This document shows, piece by piece, positions 6,279 through 12,673 of a stretch of DNA of 17,308 nt (positions are counted from its first letter, which is position 1; every line of letters starts with the position of its first letter). The position numbers and the translations under genes are program-made. Below the pieces are notes generated by a model. It was given only the letters and a program-made list of their open reading frames with translations, did not search any database and was not told the DNA's origin. Source of the stretch: Bacteroidales bacterium (GTDB lineage: Bacteria; Bacteroidota; Bacteroidia; Bacteroidales; Tenuifilaceae); assembly GCA_003531155.1 (NCBI GenBank), contig DQHR01000148.1, positions 1 through 17,308 of the forward strand, given 5' to 3'.

Positions 6279-6779
6279 CTATGTAAAGATAATCTGTGTG
6301 CCTTCGCCAGCAGCCAATTCGTAGAACTGACCAATGGTAATAATATCTTTTACATGCTCGCTGAAATCCTCTTTTGTTAGCTTAAACATTTCAACAGCAA
6401 GTTTACAAGCATAAATCTCGCCACCACCTGCTGTAATCAACTCAAGAAACTCATCAACAGGAGGAATATCAAGTTTTTCCATTTGGCTCTTCATCATTGC
6501 TGAAACGCCTGCTTCAACACCCGGAATCATTCCAAGGATTGTTGGAAAAGGTAAGCCTCCGGGCATTCTCATTCCTGGGTTACCAACAGTTGCAGTATGC
6601 AACTTCTTCATCTGCTTTTTGGTGATAGCATCCAAGCCAAAGAATGTGAAAAATACCTTAGCCTCAATTCCTTCCATTACCGCACCATTGGCCATTACTA
6701 AAGCTGCGTAAACATCTTCGATGTTTGCTTTAGCGCAAATAATCATGACCTTCTTAATTGGATGATCTAAATTTGCCAT
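6279..6779 (-). CDS. DsrE2-type sulfur carrier, second copy (166 aa)
   Basis: This is a second DrsE_2-family protein. Core motifs are KKVMIICAKANIEDVYAALV with Cys15 near the N-terminus, AKVFFTFFGLDAI (residues 40-52), a Gly/Met/Pro-rich middle (GNPGMRMPGG), and GEIYACKLAVEMF with the conserved Cys125. It lacks the N-terminal coiled coil of the DsrE2 protein at 4417-4962, so the two are not recent duplicates. It is the last gene of the sqr-tusE-dsrE2 unit, 24 bases after the TusE-like gene. The likely role is to take up or store sulfane sulfur made by the SQR-like enzyme and exchange it with the DsrC/TusE-like protein. That pairing is inferred from gene order. The start is the ATG at 6777-6779. 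Confidence 0.9.
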   Translation of the reverse strand: MANLDHPIKKVMIICAKANIEDVYAALVMANGAVMEGIEAKVFFTFFGLDAITKKQMKKLHTATVGNPGMRMPGGLPFPTILGMIPGVEAGVSAMMKSQMEKLDIPPVDEFLELITAGGGEIYACKLAVEMFKLTKEDFSEHVKDIITIGQFYELAAGEGTQIIFT

Positions 6780-6803
6780 CTCTTTTAATTTTAATAGTTA
6801 TTA

Positions 6804-7115
6804 CTAAACGCAGCTTACAGGTTTTGCAACACCAGCAATTTTAGTTGCTTTCTTTAGCGGAGCACCTGGGAATAATTCGTAGAAACCTTTGGTATCAACA
6901 ACTCCTGATTTTCCGATTGAGCGAATGGTAAGCGCTTCACCCTTTAGGACTCTATCTCTTAAGTACTCAATTACTGCAAAATGCTTATCGGTTAAGGTTA
7001 AACCCTCTTCTTTAGCAATTTCAACTGCAATCTCTTTTGTCCATTGCGATGAATCGGTTAAGTAACCCTCATCGGTAACGCTAATGGTTTTTCCTAAATA
7101 TGCTTTTTCAGCCAT
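6804..7115 (-). CDS. tusE: DsrC/TusE-family sulfur relay protein with a single C-terminal cysteine (103 aa)
   Basis: This belongs to the DsrC/TusE family by length, by the core DSSQWTKEIAVEIAKEEGLT, by HFAVIEYLRDR, and by the flexible C-terminal arm LKKATKIAGVAKPVSCV. The penultimate Cys102 is CysA, the persulfide or trisulfide-bearing residue. In true DsrC a second cysteine (CysB) sits 11 residues earlier; here that position is Thr91. With only CysA it matches TusE-type relay proteins and not the DsrC substrate of sulfite reductase, consistent with no dsrAB in the window. TusE of E. coli accepts sulfur from TusBCD for tRNA thiolation. Here it sits between an SQR-like gene and a DsrE2 gene, so a role in catabolic or protective persulfide transfer is inferred. 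It lies 29 bases downstream of sqr. Confidence 0.92.
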   Translation of the reverse strand: MAEKAYLGKTISVTDEGYLTDSSQWTKEIAVEIAKEEGLTLTDKHFAVIEYLRDRVLKGEALTIRSIGKSGVVDTKGFYELFPGAPLKKATKIAGVAKPVSCV

Positions 7116-7144
7116 AATTTTATTTTTAAAGTGAATGTTATCAA

Positions 7145-8380
7145 TTAATTAATATTCTTTTTTCCTTTCATCGACATGTGTGTGCTTACTGGCAAATCGC
7201 GACCTTTAAGCAGCATATTCCAATAAATCCAACGGAATGCTAATTTTCCAAAGTGGTTAATTCTTGTTGGTTTTAACAAACTCATAGGGCCTATCACTGG
7301 AACAGGATAAACACCAGGTAGAGGCTCAACATCGTAGTTAAAATCAATAAGAGCAGCTTTTCCAAAACCTGTTTCGATGAAACAGTTGGCGTGACCATCA
7401 AACTTAGCAGTTGGTTTCTCACCCTTGAATATAGCGAGCATGTTTTCGGTAAGAATCTCCGAAGCAAAGTGGACAACAGCACCAGCTTTTGATGTTGGAA
7501 TGTTTGCAGTATCGCCAAGAACGAATACATTCTCAAATTTTTCGCTTTGTAATGTATGCTTATTGGTTGGGATGTAGTTCATATCATCGCCTAAACCGCT
7601 CTTTGCAATGTAGTCGGCACCCATATTAACAGGCACAAACGAAAGAACATCAAATTTAACCTCTCTGCCATCGAATGAATAAACAGTTTGAGTCTCGTTA
7701 TCAATTCTTTCAACGTAAAAATCGGTAACGACCTCAATATTTTTTTCTTTCAGAAGATCACCTAGTACAAGAGTACACTTTGGCTTTGTGAAAGCACCGG
7801 ATAATGGTGTGGTGTAAACGATTTTTACCTTATCGCGCATTCCCCTTTTTGTAAAATATGCATCGGCAAGGAATACAAACTCTAGAGGAGCCACTGGGCA
7901 CTTAAATGGCATCTCAGCAATGCTCGATACTAATGTTCCTCCCTCCCAATTTTTAAAGAACTCATGAAGGGCAAGTGAACCATCCATTGAGTAGATATCA
8001 AAAATCTTTTTTCTCCAAAGTCCGTCATTCAACCCAGGAGTTTCATCGGGTTTAATATGTGTACCTGTTGTAATAACGAGATAATCGTAGCCAATCTCCT
8101 CGCCACTTTCAAGATAAACCTTATTATTAGGGGCATCAACCCTATCAATTTTTTTTAGGAGGAAGTTTACGCCTTTAGGCAAAAATTCTGCCTTAGGTTT
8201 TATCACATCACTTTTTTTATATGTTCCAAAAGGAATAAAAAGGAAACCGGGTTGATAGTAGTGAATTGGATCGTTATCGATAATTGTAATCTCCCACTCC
8301 TTTTTAGGCAAATTCTTAAACAATCTGTTTGCCATTATTGTTCCTCCAGTACCAGCTCCAAGAATTACTATTTTCTTCAT
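7145..8380 (-). CDS. sqr: Sulfide:quinone oxidoreductase-like FAD flavoprotein (411 aa)
   Basis: A two-dinucleotide-binding-domain flavoprotein of the SQR family, expected to oxidise sulfide to sulfane sulfur and reduce membrane quinone. The FAD fingerprint is ILGAGTGGTIMANRL (residues 6-20), DYLVITTGTHIKP lies at 99-111, and FVLGDTANIPTSKAG at 286-300. SQR has two redox cysteines bridged by sulfur near the flavin. Here Cys161 in MPFKCPVAPLEF and Cys333 in GHANCFIETGFGK sit in the matching contexts; Cys202 is extra. The C-terminal part after residue 350 is rich in aromatic and hydrophobic residues (FRWIYWNMLLKG), suited to monotopic membrane attachment and quinone binding. No signal peptide is seen. 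It heads the sqr-tusE-dsrE2 operon, and a palindromic operator lies 11 bases before its ATG. Related NADH-dehydrogenase-2-like enzymes are the main alternative, but the cysteine pair favours SQR. Confidence 0.88.
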   Translation of the reverse strand: MKKIVILGAGTGGTIMANRLFKNLPKKEWEITIIDNDPIHYYQPGFLFIPFGTYKKSDVIKPKAEFLPKGVNFLLKKIDRVDAPNNKVYLESGEEIGYDYLVITTGTHIKPDETPGLNDGLWRKKIFDIYSMDGSLALHEFFKNWEGGTLVSSIAEMPFKCPVAPLEFVFLADAYFTKRGMRDKVKIVYTTPLSGAFTKPKCTLVLGDLLKEKNIEVVTDFYVERIDNETQTVYSFDGREVKFDVLSFVPVNMGADYIAKSGLGDDMNYIPTNKHTLQSEKFENVFVLGDTANIPTSKAGAVVHFASEILTENMLAIFKGEKPTAKFDGHANCFIETGFGKAALIDFNYDVEPLPGVYPVPVIGPMSLLKPTRINHFGKLAFRWIYWNMLLKGRDLPVSTHMSMKGKKNIN

Positions 8381-8390
8381 AATTTTACAA

Positions 8391-8408
8391 TTGTTAAACT
8401 TTTCACAA
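8391..8408. promoter_or_regulatory. CRP-like operator in the sqr/regulator intergenic region (site 4)
   Basis: TTGTTAAACTTTTCACAA. On the sqr strand it reads TTGTGA-N6-TAACAA, the same half-site pair as sites 4991-5006 and 5050-5065. It lies only 11 bases from the sqr ATG, so it would overlap the transcription start or leader of sqr and suggests repression of sqr by this regulator type. Relative to the divergent regulator gene it lies about 68 bases upstream of the ATG. Confidence 0.65.
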
Positions 8409-8432
8409 AGGTGTGGTTTTAATAGTAAATGT

Positions 8433-8440
8433 TATCTTTA
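8433..8440 (+). promoter_or_regulatory. Possible -7 element of the second Crp/Fnr regulator gene
   Basis: TATCTTTA matches seven of eight positions of TAnnTTTG and ends 36 bases before the ATG at 8477. It is not as strong as the other promoter calls. Confidence 0.35.
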
Positions 8441-8463
8441 ATGCGGCTTGTTAAATATCAATA

Positions 8464-8477
8464 TTGATAAATATCAA
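8464..8477. promoter_or_regulatory. Perfect FNR-type box overlapping a start codon
   Basis: TTGATAAATATCAA is an exact TTGAT-N4-ATCAA inverted repeat; its last base is the A of the ATG at 8477. It partly overlaps a second perfect palindrome TATCAATATTGATA (8456-8469). Together they give three alternating ATCAA/TTGAT half-sites. The protein encoded just downstream has an FNR-like recognition helix (VENVVR), so negative autoregulation is a natural inference. Confidence 0.65.
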
Positions 8478-9184
8478 TGGATAAAACGTTTCATACACCC
8501 TGTTTGGGTGAATCTTGTGGCGATTGTGGGTTTAGATCAACCCTCTTCAATTGCTTGTCATCAGAACAACTCGAAAAGTTATCAAAGTCAAAGGATCTCA
8601 TTAAAGCAAAAAAAGGGGAAACTATAATCAGACAGGGCGAAAAAATAAAAGATTTTATTTTTCTACGTATTGGCTTAGCCAAGCTTACCCGCATCTCGTC
8701 CGATGGTAAAGAGCAACTAGTTGGCATTGCACGTCCAAAAGATTTCATTGGTCTTTTGAGCCTTTTTTCTTCTTCTACTCATCAGTATTCAATTATTGCC
8801 ATTGAAGATTCTGAATATTGTGTCGTTAATTTTGAAACGATAAATAAACTTATCCAAGAAAATGGGAAGTTAGCGTACAGTTTGTTGCAAAAGATTAGCC
8901 TTGTCTCAGATTTATTGCTAGGCACCAAGTTAGATATTGACAATAGACAGCTTCGAGGTCGAATTGCTTTTATACTTAGCCTATTCTCAAAAGATATTTA
9001 TGAATCGACAAAGTTCAATCTTCCAATATCACGAAAGGAGATAGGAGAGCTAATTGACATGAGAGTTGAGAATGTTGTACGAATTCTATCAGAGTTTCGC
9101 AAGGATAAAATAATCTCAATTGAAGGAACAACCATTGAAATATTACAGCCCGATAAATTGGAGTGGATAAAGAATCATGGGTAA
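8477..9184 (+). CDS. Crp/Fnr-family regulator with FNR-like cysteines (235 aa)
   Basis: A Crp/Fnr-type regulator with an N-terminal cysteine cluster, beta-roll sensor (about residues 25-130), dimer helix and C-terminal helix-turn-helix (about 185-210). Cysteines 9, 14, 17 and 26 precede the sensor. Cys115 lies in SEYCVVNFETI, the same context as FNR Cys122 (VCEIPFETL). Three N-terminal cysteines plus this one could hold an oxygen- or NO-sensitive [4Fe-4S] cluster as in FNR; spacing differs from E. coli FNR. The recognition helix DMRVENVVRIL has Val197, Glu198 and Arg202 where FNR has its Val-Glu-Arg, suggesting a TTGAT-type half-site; a perfect FNR box overlaps its own start codon. It is divergent from the sqr-tusE-dsrE2 operon and probably controls it or itself. 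The two regulators in this window differ in predicted specificity. Confidence 0.92.
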   Translation: MDKTFHTPCLGESCGDCGFRSTLFNCLSSEQLEKLSKSKDLIKAKKGETIIRQGEKIKDFIFLRIGLAKLTRISSDGKEQLVGIARPKDFIGLLSLFSSSTHQYSIIAIEDSEYCVVNFETINKLIQENGKLAYSLLQKISLVSDLLLGTKLDIDNRQLRGRIAFILSLFSKDIYESTKFNLPISRKEIGELIDMRVENVVRILSEFRKDKIISIEGTTIEILQPDKLEWIKNHG

Positions 9185-9286
9185 AGAATTAAGGTGTTGA
9201 ACATAACTTCCCAAGAAATAAAATATAGAATACTTTTCATTCATTAAACTTTAGGTATTAAACGATAGTTTTATTCCCAAAAATAT

Positions 9287-9294
9287 TATTTTCG
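9287..9294 (+). promoter_or_regulatory. Possible -7 element of the cysteine-synthase-like gene
   Basis: TATTTTCG matches seven of eight positions of TAnnTTTG, 23 bases before the ATG at 9318. A second candidate, TACTTTTC, lies at 9231-9238. Neither is decisive. No CRP-like or FNR-like site is seen in this intergenic region. Confidence 0.3.
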
Positions 9295-9317
9295 TCGAAT
9301 CACAAAACCTAAAATGA

Positions 9318-10427
9318 ATGGAGTCAACCCCTCTAAAAAAAATCAATAATCTTGCTAGTTTAATCGGCAATACACCTTTGCTGTCCATAGAGTTTAAGTA
9401 CAAAGGAGAACTTCGGAAGATATATGCAAAAGCAGAATACCTTAATATGACTGGTAGTATTAAGGATAGAATGGCTTTTCATATTATAAAAAAGGCTATT
9501 ATAGAAGGTAAACTTAAACCTGGAATGCCAATTATTGAGGCTACAAGCGGTAATACAGGAATTGCTTTTGCTGCAATTGGAAGGTCTCTAGGGCACCCAG
9601 TTACAATTTTTATGCCCGACTGGATGAGCTCGGAAAGAATTAATCTTATTAAGAGTTTTGGAGCAACTATTAATTTGGTTAGTAAGGAGGAAGGTGGTTT
9701 TCTCGGAAGTATAGACGCTGCTAACAAGTTAGCCGAATCTATTGGAGGTTTTCTTCCACGCCAATTTGCCAATTCTGATAATCCGGAAGCTCATTACCTA
9801 ACAACTGGCCCTGAGATTTGGTGGCAGCTCAAGTATCGGCATATTAAACCCGATGCATTTATTGCTGGGGTTGGTACCGGTGGAACAGTAATGGGCACAG
9901 GCAGATTCTTAAAAGAGCAAAATCCGTCGATTAAGATTCACCCACTTGAACCAGCCAACTCCCCTACCCTTTCAACAGGCTATAAAGTTGGTAAACATCG
10001 TATCCAAGGTATCTCTGATGAATTCATCCCAGATATTTGTGAACTTAAAAAACTCGACTCAATTGTTGAAGTTGATGATGGTGATGGCATTATAATGGCT
10101 CAGAAGTTAGCAAATATGGGTATTGCCGTTGGCATTTCATCTGGAGCAAATTTTATTGGAGCGCTTAAAACACAAAACTTTTTAGGAAAAAATGCTGTTG
10201 TTGTAACTGTTTTCTCAGATGATAACAAAAAGTATTTAAGCACCGATTTAATGAAGGTCGAACCTGTTAAAGAAGGATTTTTATCCACAGATATAGAATT
10301 AATCAGCTATAAATCATTTAAAAGAGTTTGCCATACCTGTTGCGATCCGAGTGACTGCGTTGAAGCTAATTATAAGGATTCTGAGGACACCTTTAAACTT
10401 CCTCGATGCGCCCGAAGAGCCAACTAA
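9318..10427 (+). CDS. Cysteine-synthase-like PLP enzyme with C-terminal cysteine cluster (369 aa)
   Basis: A fold-type II PLP enzyme of the O-acetylserine sulfhydrylase/cystathionine beta-synthase family. IGNTPLL (16-22) opens the domain, Lys49 in NMTGSIKDRMAF is the PLP lysine, SGNTG (77-81) binds the substrate carboxylate, GVGTGGT (184-190) binds the phosphate, and GISSGAN (272-278) lies near the pyridine nitrogen. The core fits about 315 residues; the last ~50 are an extension with CHTCCDPSDC (Cys338, 341, 342, 347) and Cys364 near the end, which ordinary CysK lacks. The cluster may bind a metal or Fe-S centre, or carry sulfur. It likely makes cysteine, or a related thiol or persulfide product, from sulfide. 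An ATG at 9314 is out of frame, so 9318 is the start. It is convergent with a cysteine-desulfurase-like gene across a strong shared terminator. Confidence 0.88.
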   Translation: MESTPLKKINNLASLIGNTPLLSIEFKYKGELRKIYAKAEYLNMTGSIKDRMAFHIIKKAIIEGKLKPGMPIIEATSGNTGIAFAAIGRSLGHPVTIFMPDWMSSERINLIKSFGATINLVSKEEGGFLGSIDAANKLAESIGGFLPRQFANSDNPEAHYLTTGPEIWWQLKYRHIKPDAFIAGVGTGGTVMGTGRFLKEQNPSIKIHPLEPANSPTLSTGYKVGKHRIQGISDEFIPDICELKKLDSIVEVDDGDGIIMAQKLANMGIAVGISSGANFIGALKTQNFLGKNAVVVTVFSDDNKKYLSTDLMKVEPVKEGFLSTDIELISYKSFKRVCHTCCDPSDCVEANYKDSEDTFKLPRCARRAN

Positions 10428-10435
10428 ATCATTAA

Positions 10436-10470
10436 AATAGAAACGCCTAGATAATCTAGGCGTTTCTATT
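10436..10470. terminator. Strong bidirectional terminator between convergent genes
   Basis: AATAGAAACGCCTAGA (10436-10451) and TCTAGGCGTTTCTATT (10455-10470) form a perfect 16-bp stem with loop TAA. It lies 8 bases after the cysteine-synthase-like stop and 18 bases before the stop of the convergent desulfurase-like gene. T-richness in the lower stem and flanks on both sides suits termination in both directions. Confidence 0.85.
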
Positions 10471-10488
10471 GTATATAATCTCGGGAAA

Positions 10489-11946
10489 CTAATCGAACTC
10501 AAATATCTTTTCCATTGCTGGATTATGCAATGATGTTATACTATTATGATGAAACTCATTGGTATTGCTGTGATAGTGATAATCTTTCGACCACTCAACA
10601 TGATTTAAAGCAATCTGCTTAATTGCATCAGCAATGTATTCAACCTCTTTATCTGTTGTAGTTGGGTGAATCGACCAACGAATCCAACCGGGCTTTTTCG
10701 ATAGGTCGCCAGTATTAATCAAGCAAGTAATCTCCTCCGACTGCTCTTTGGTTACATGTAATAGGAAATGCCCGTATGTGCCTGCACAAACGCAACCGCC
10801 ACGAACCTGAATTCCAAAGCGATCGCTAAGCATTTTTGTCAAAAGGTTATAGTGCACATTTTCTATATAAAGGGAAATTGCGCCAATTCGATTCTTTGCC
10901 TCTTTTGCTAAAATATTGACTCCGGGAATTCCATCAAGTTTACTAAATGCAAGTTCAACAAGTTCCTTCTCTCGCTTGTGAATATTATCAACCCCCATTT
11001 TCTCCTTTAGCCTAATCGATAAAGCAGCACGGATAGTCTCAAGGAAACCGGGAGTACCGCCATCCTCGCGTTGCTCGATATTATCGATATACTTGTACTC
11101 TCCCCATGGATTTGTCCAATCAACAGTTCCACCCCCTGGTTGATCGGGAACAGGGTTATGGTACAATGACGAATCAAAAATCATGATACCTGAAGAACCG
11201 GGTCCTCCAAGGAATTTGTGAGGCGAGAAGAAAATAGCATCAAGTTTTTCCAATGGATCGGCAGGATGCATATTCATTTCTACATATGGTGCCGATGCAG
11301 CAAAATCAACAAAACAAAGGCCTTGTTCTTCGTGCATAACCTTAGCAAGTTGATGATATGGATTAATAATCCCTGTAACATTGCTACATGCACTAAAAGA
11401 GCCAATCTTTAAAGGTCGATTTTTATACTTTCTAACTACTTCGCGAAGTTTTTCGGGTGATACAAGCAGATTTTCGTCGGGCTCAACCACAATAACCTCA
11501 GCAGTTGTTTCGTACCAAGATGTTTGGTTTGAGTGATGCTCCATGTGTGTTACAAACACAATTGGCCTATCCTCAGGGTTTTTATATACTGTTTTGTTCT
11601 TTAACCCAAGAATACGTTGAAACTTATTGATAACAGCAGTCATCCCAAACCCACACGAAATGATAACATCGTTTGTACCAGCATTTACATGCTTTTTGAT
11701 GATTTTTTGAGCAAGATGATACGAGTCGGTCATGAATTTCCCTGCCTCGCTACTCTCGGTATGAGTGTTGGCAACCATTGGCCCAAACTGATTGAGCATC
11801 TTTTCCTCAATTGGGCGATATAAACGTCCACTGGCAATCCAATCGGCATAAATCATCTGCTGTTTGCCATATGGAGACTCGAAGGTAACATCGATACCAA
11901 CTATATTTTTTCGAAACTGATCAAAGTATTTTTCTAATTCACTCAT
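10489..11946 (-). CDS. Class V aminotransferase, cysteine-desulfurase-like (485 aa)
   Basis: A fold-type I PLP enzyme of the aminotransferase class V (NifS/SufS/Csd-like) family. Motifs are HMEHHSN (134-140), Asp214 in FVDFAASAP contacting the PLP nitrogen, and the Schiff-base Lys244 in SPHKFLGGPGSSG. VRGGCVCAGTYGH (381-393) holds Cys385 and Cys387 in the loop that carries the persulfide cysteine in desulfurases. The expected reaction is release of sulfane sulfur from cysteine or a related compound. At 485 residues it is longer than IscS or SufS (about 400-410), with a His/Asn-rich tail (HYHSNTNEFHHNS, near 457-469). It lacks adjacent suf or isc genes, so Fe-S assembly is not the obvious role; supply of persulfide to the carriers in this island is an inference. 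The CxC arrangement in the active loop is unusual. The start is the ATG at 11944-11946. Confidence 0.85.
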   Translation of the reverse strand: MSELEKYFDQFRKNIVGIDVTFESPYGKQQMIYADWIASGRLYRPIEEKMLNQFGPMVANTHTESSEAGKFMTDSYHLAQKIIKKHVNAGTNDVIISCGFGMTAVINKFQRILGLKNKTVYKNPEDRPIVFVTHMEHHSNQTSWYETTAEVIVVEPDENLLVSPEKLREVVRKYKNRPLKIGSFSACSNVTGIINPYHQLAKVMHEEQGLCFVDFAASAPYVEMNMHPADPLEKLDAIFFSPHKFLGGPGSSGIMIFDSSLYHNPVPDQPGGGTVDWTNPWGEYKYIDNIEQREDGGTPGFLETIRAALSIRLKEKMGVDNIHKREKELVELAFSKLDGIPGVNILAKEAKNRIGAISLYIENVHYNLLTKMLSDRFGIQVRGGCVCAGTYGHFLLHVTKEQSEEITCLINTGDLSKKPGWIRWSIHPTTTDKEVEYIADAIKQIALNHVEWSKDYHYHSNTNEFHHNSITSLHNPAMEKIFEFD

Positions 11947-12043
11947 ACACTGATATTTATTTCAACAAACTTTTTAAAAAAAATCTTGCTCGAAAGTATA
12001 TAAAAAATTAGATATCCATATATGACACTAATCATATGTGTAA

Positions 12044-12508
12044 CTATACGTAAATCATTTTTAACTCATCATAAAATGGAATGGTGGTTAACTGCTTTGA
12101 CGATGAACTCCCAAAATCAATTTGAGCACAAAAATGGGTAATTCCATTTGTCAATATAAGAATGGGTGCTTTTAGAAAGATGTTATACCTTGAGATTTGC
12201 TGAACTACATTCTGCGAAATGGCTACCTCAGGAGCTTTACATTCAACAACAACAAGAGGTTTTCCATCGGATTTAAAAACAACAATATCTGCACGATGAC
12301 TTACCCCGTTAATCGTTAAAGGATGTTCCACTGCAATCAGACTCTTTGGGTATTTACGATCATTTATCAAATAGCCAATAAACTGCTGACGAACCCACTC
12401 CTCAGGGATAAGCGCAACATACTTCATTCGAACATCATCGAAGATTTGCTGCTGACCATCAACAACCCTTGTTTTAGCAGGATACTCTGGAAGATTCAAC
12501 CTCTGCAT
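12044..12508 (-). CDS. HsdR_N-type PD-(D/E)XK-like small protein (154 aa)
   Basis: A single-domain protein similar to the N-terminal nuclease domain of type I restriction HsdR subunits (HSDR_N_2 family), widespread in Bacteroidota without hsdM or hsdS neighbours. The pattern is LNLPEYPAKTR at the N-terminus, then IPEEWVRQQFIGYL, then the nuclease core SHRADIVVFKSDGKPLVVVE followed by CKAP. Asp, Glu and Lys of that core form a D-x(n)-ExK-type active site. There is no helicase domain, so it is not a restriction enzyme on its own; its function is not known to me. The longest open frame begins with TTG six bases earlier, but an ATG at 12506-12508 giving MQRLNLPEYP is the more natural start. The gene stands alone on the minus strand between desulfurase-like and amn genes. 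Confidence 0.82.
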   Translation of the reverse strand: MQRLNLPEYPAKTRVVDGQQQIFDDVRMKYVALIPEEWVRQQFIGYLINDRKYPKSLIAVEHPLTINGVSHRADIVVFKSDGKPLVVVECKAPEVAISQNVVQQISRYNIFLKAPILILTNGITHFCAQIDFGSSSSKQLTTIPFYDELKMIYV

Positions 12509-12597
12509 CGGCAATTATTTTGATACAAATTTGAGATATTTTTCGGATATCCTTTCTACTAATAGAAATTTATGATATTATCTCAAACAGTTTTTGA

Positions 12598-12673
12598 AAT
12601 TTCATCCTGAGTGGAGCAGGGGGATGTATTTAGGAAACTCATGCTTCGACTTTGCTCAGTATGACTATGAGTT
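12598..12673. repeat. Dispersed-type inverted repeat (TCATCCTGAG ... CTTCGAC ... CTCAGTATGA)
   Basis: TCATCCTGAG (12602-12611) is nearly complementary to CTCAGTATGA (12655-12664). AACTCAT (12636-12642) pairs exactly with ATGAGTT (12667-12673). The phrase GCTTCGACTTTGCTCAGTAT is very like a short dispersed repeat I recall from many Bacteroidota genomes. Copy number is not visible here. Confidence 0.5.

Noticed and set aside
6804..7115. Genuine dissimilatory DsrC acting with DsrAB sulfite reductase.
   Set aside because: CysB is missing (Thr91) and no dsrAB, dsrMKJOP, apsAB or sat is visible in the window.
12044..12508. A type I restriction system remnant.
   Set aside because: There is no helicase domain, hsdM or hsdS nearby; the protein is the stand-alone HsdR_N-like form found alone in many Bacteroidota.
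12509..12514. TTG-initiated extension of the HsdR_N-like protein by two residues.
   Set aside because: An in-frame ATG two codons later gives the usual family N-terminus MQRLNLPEYP.
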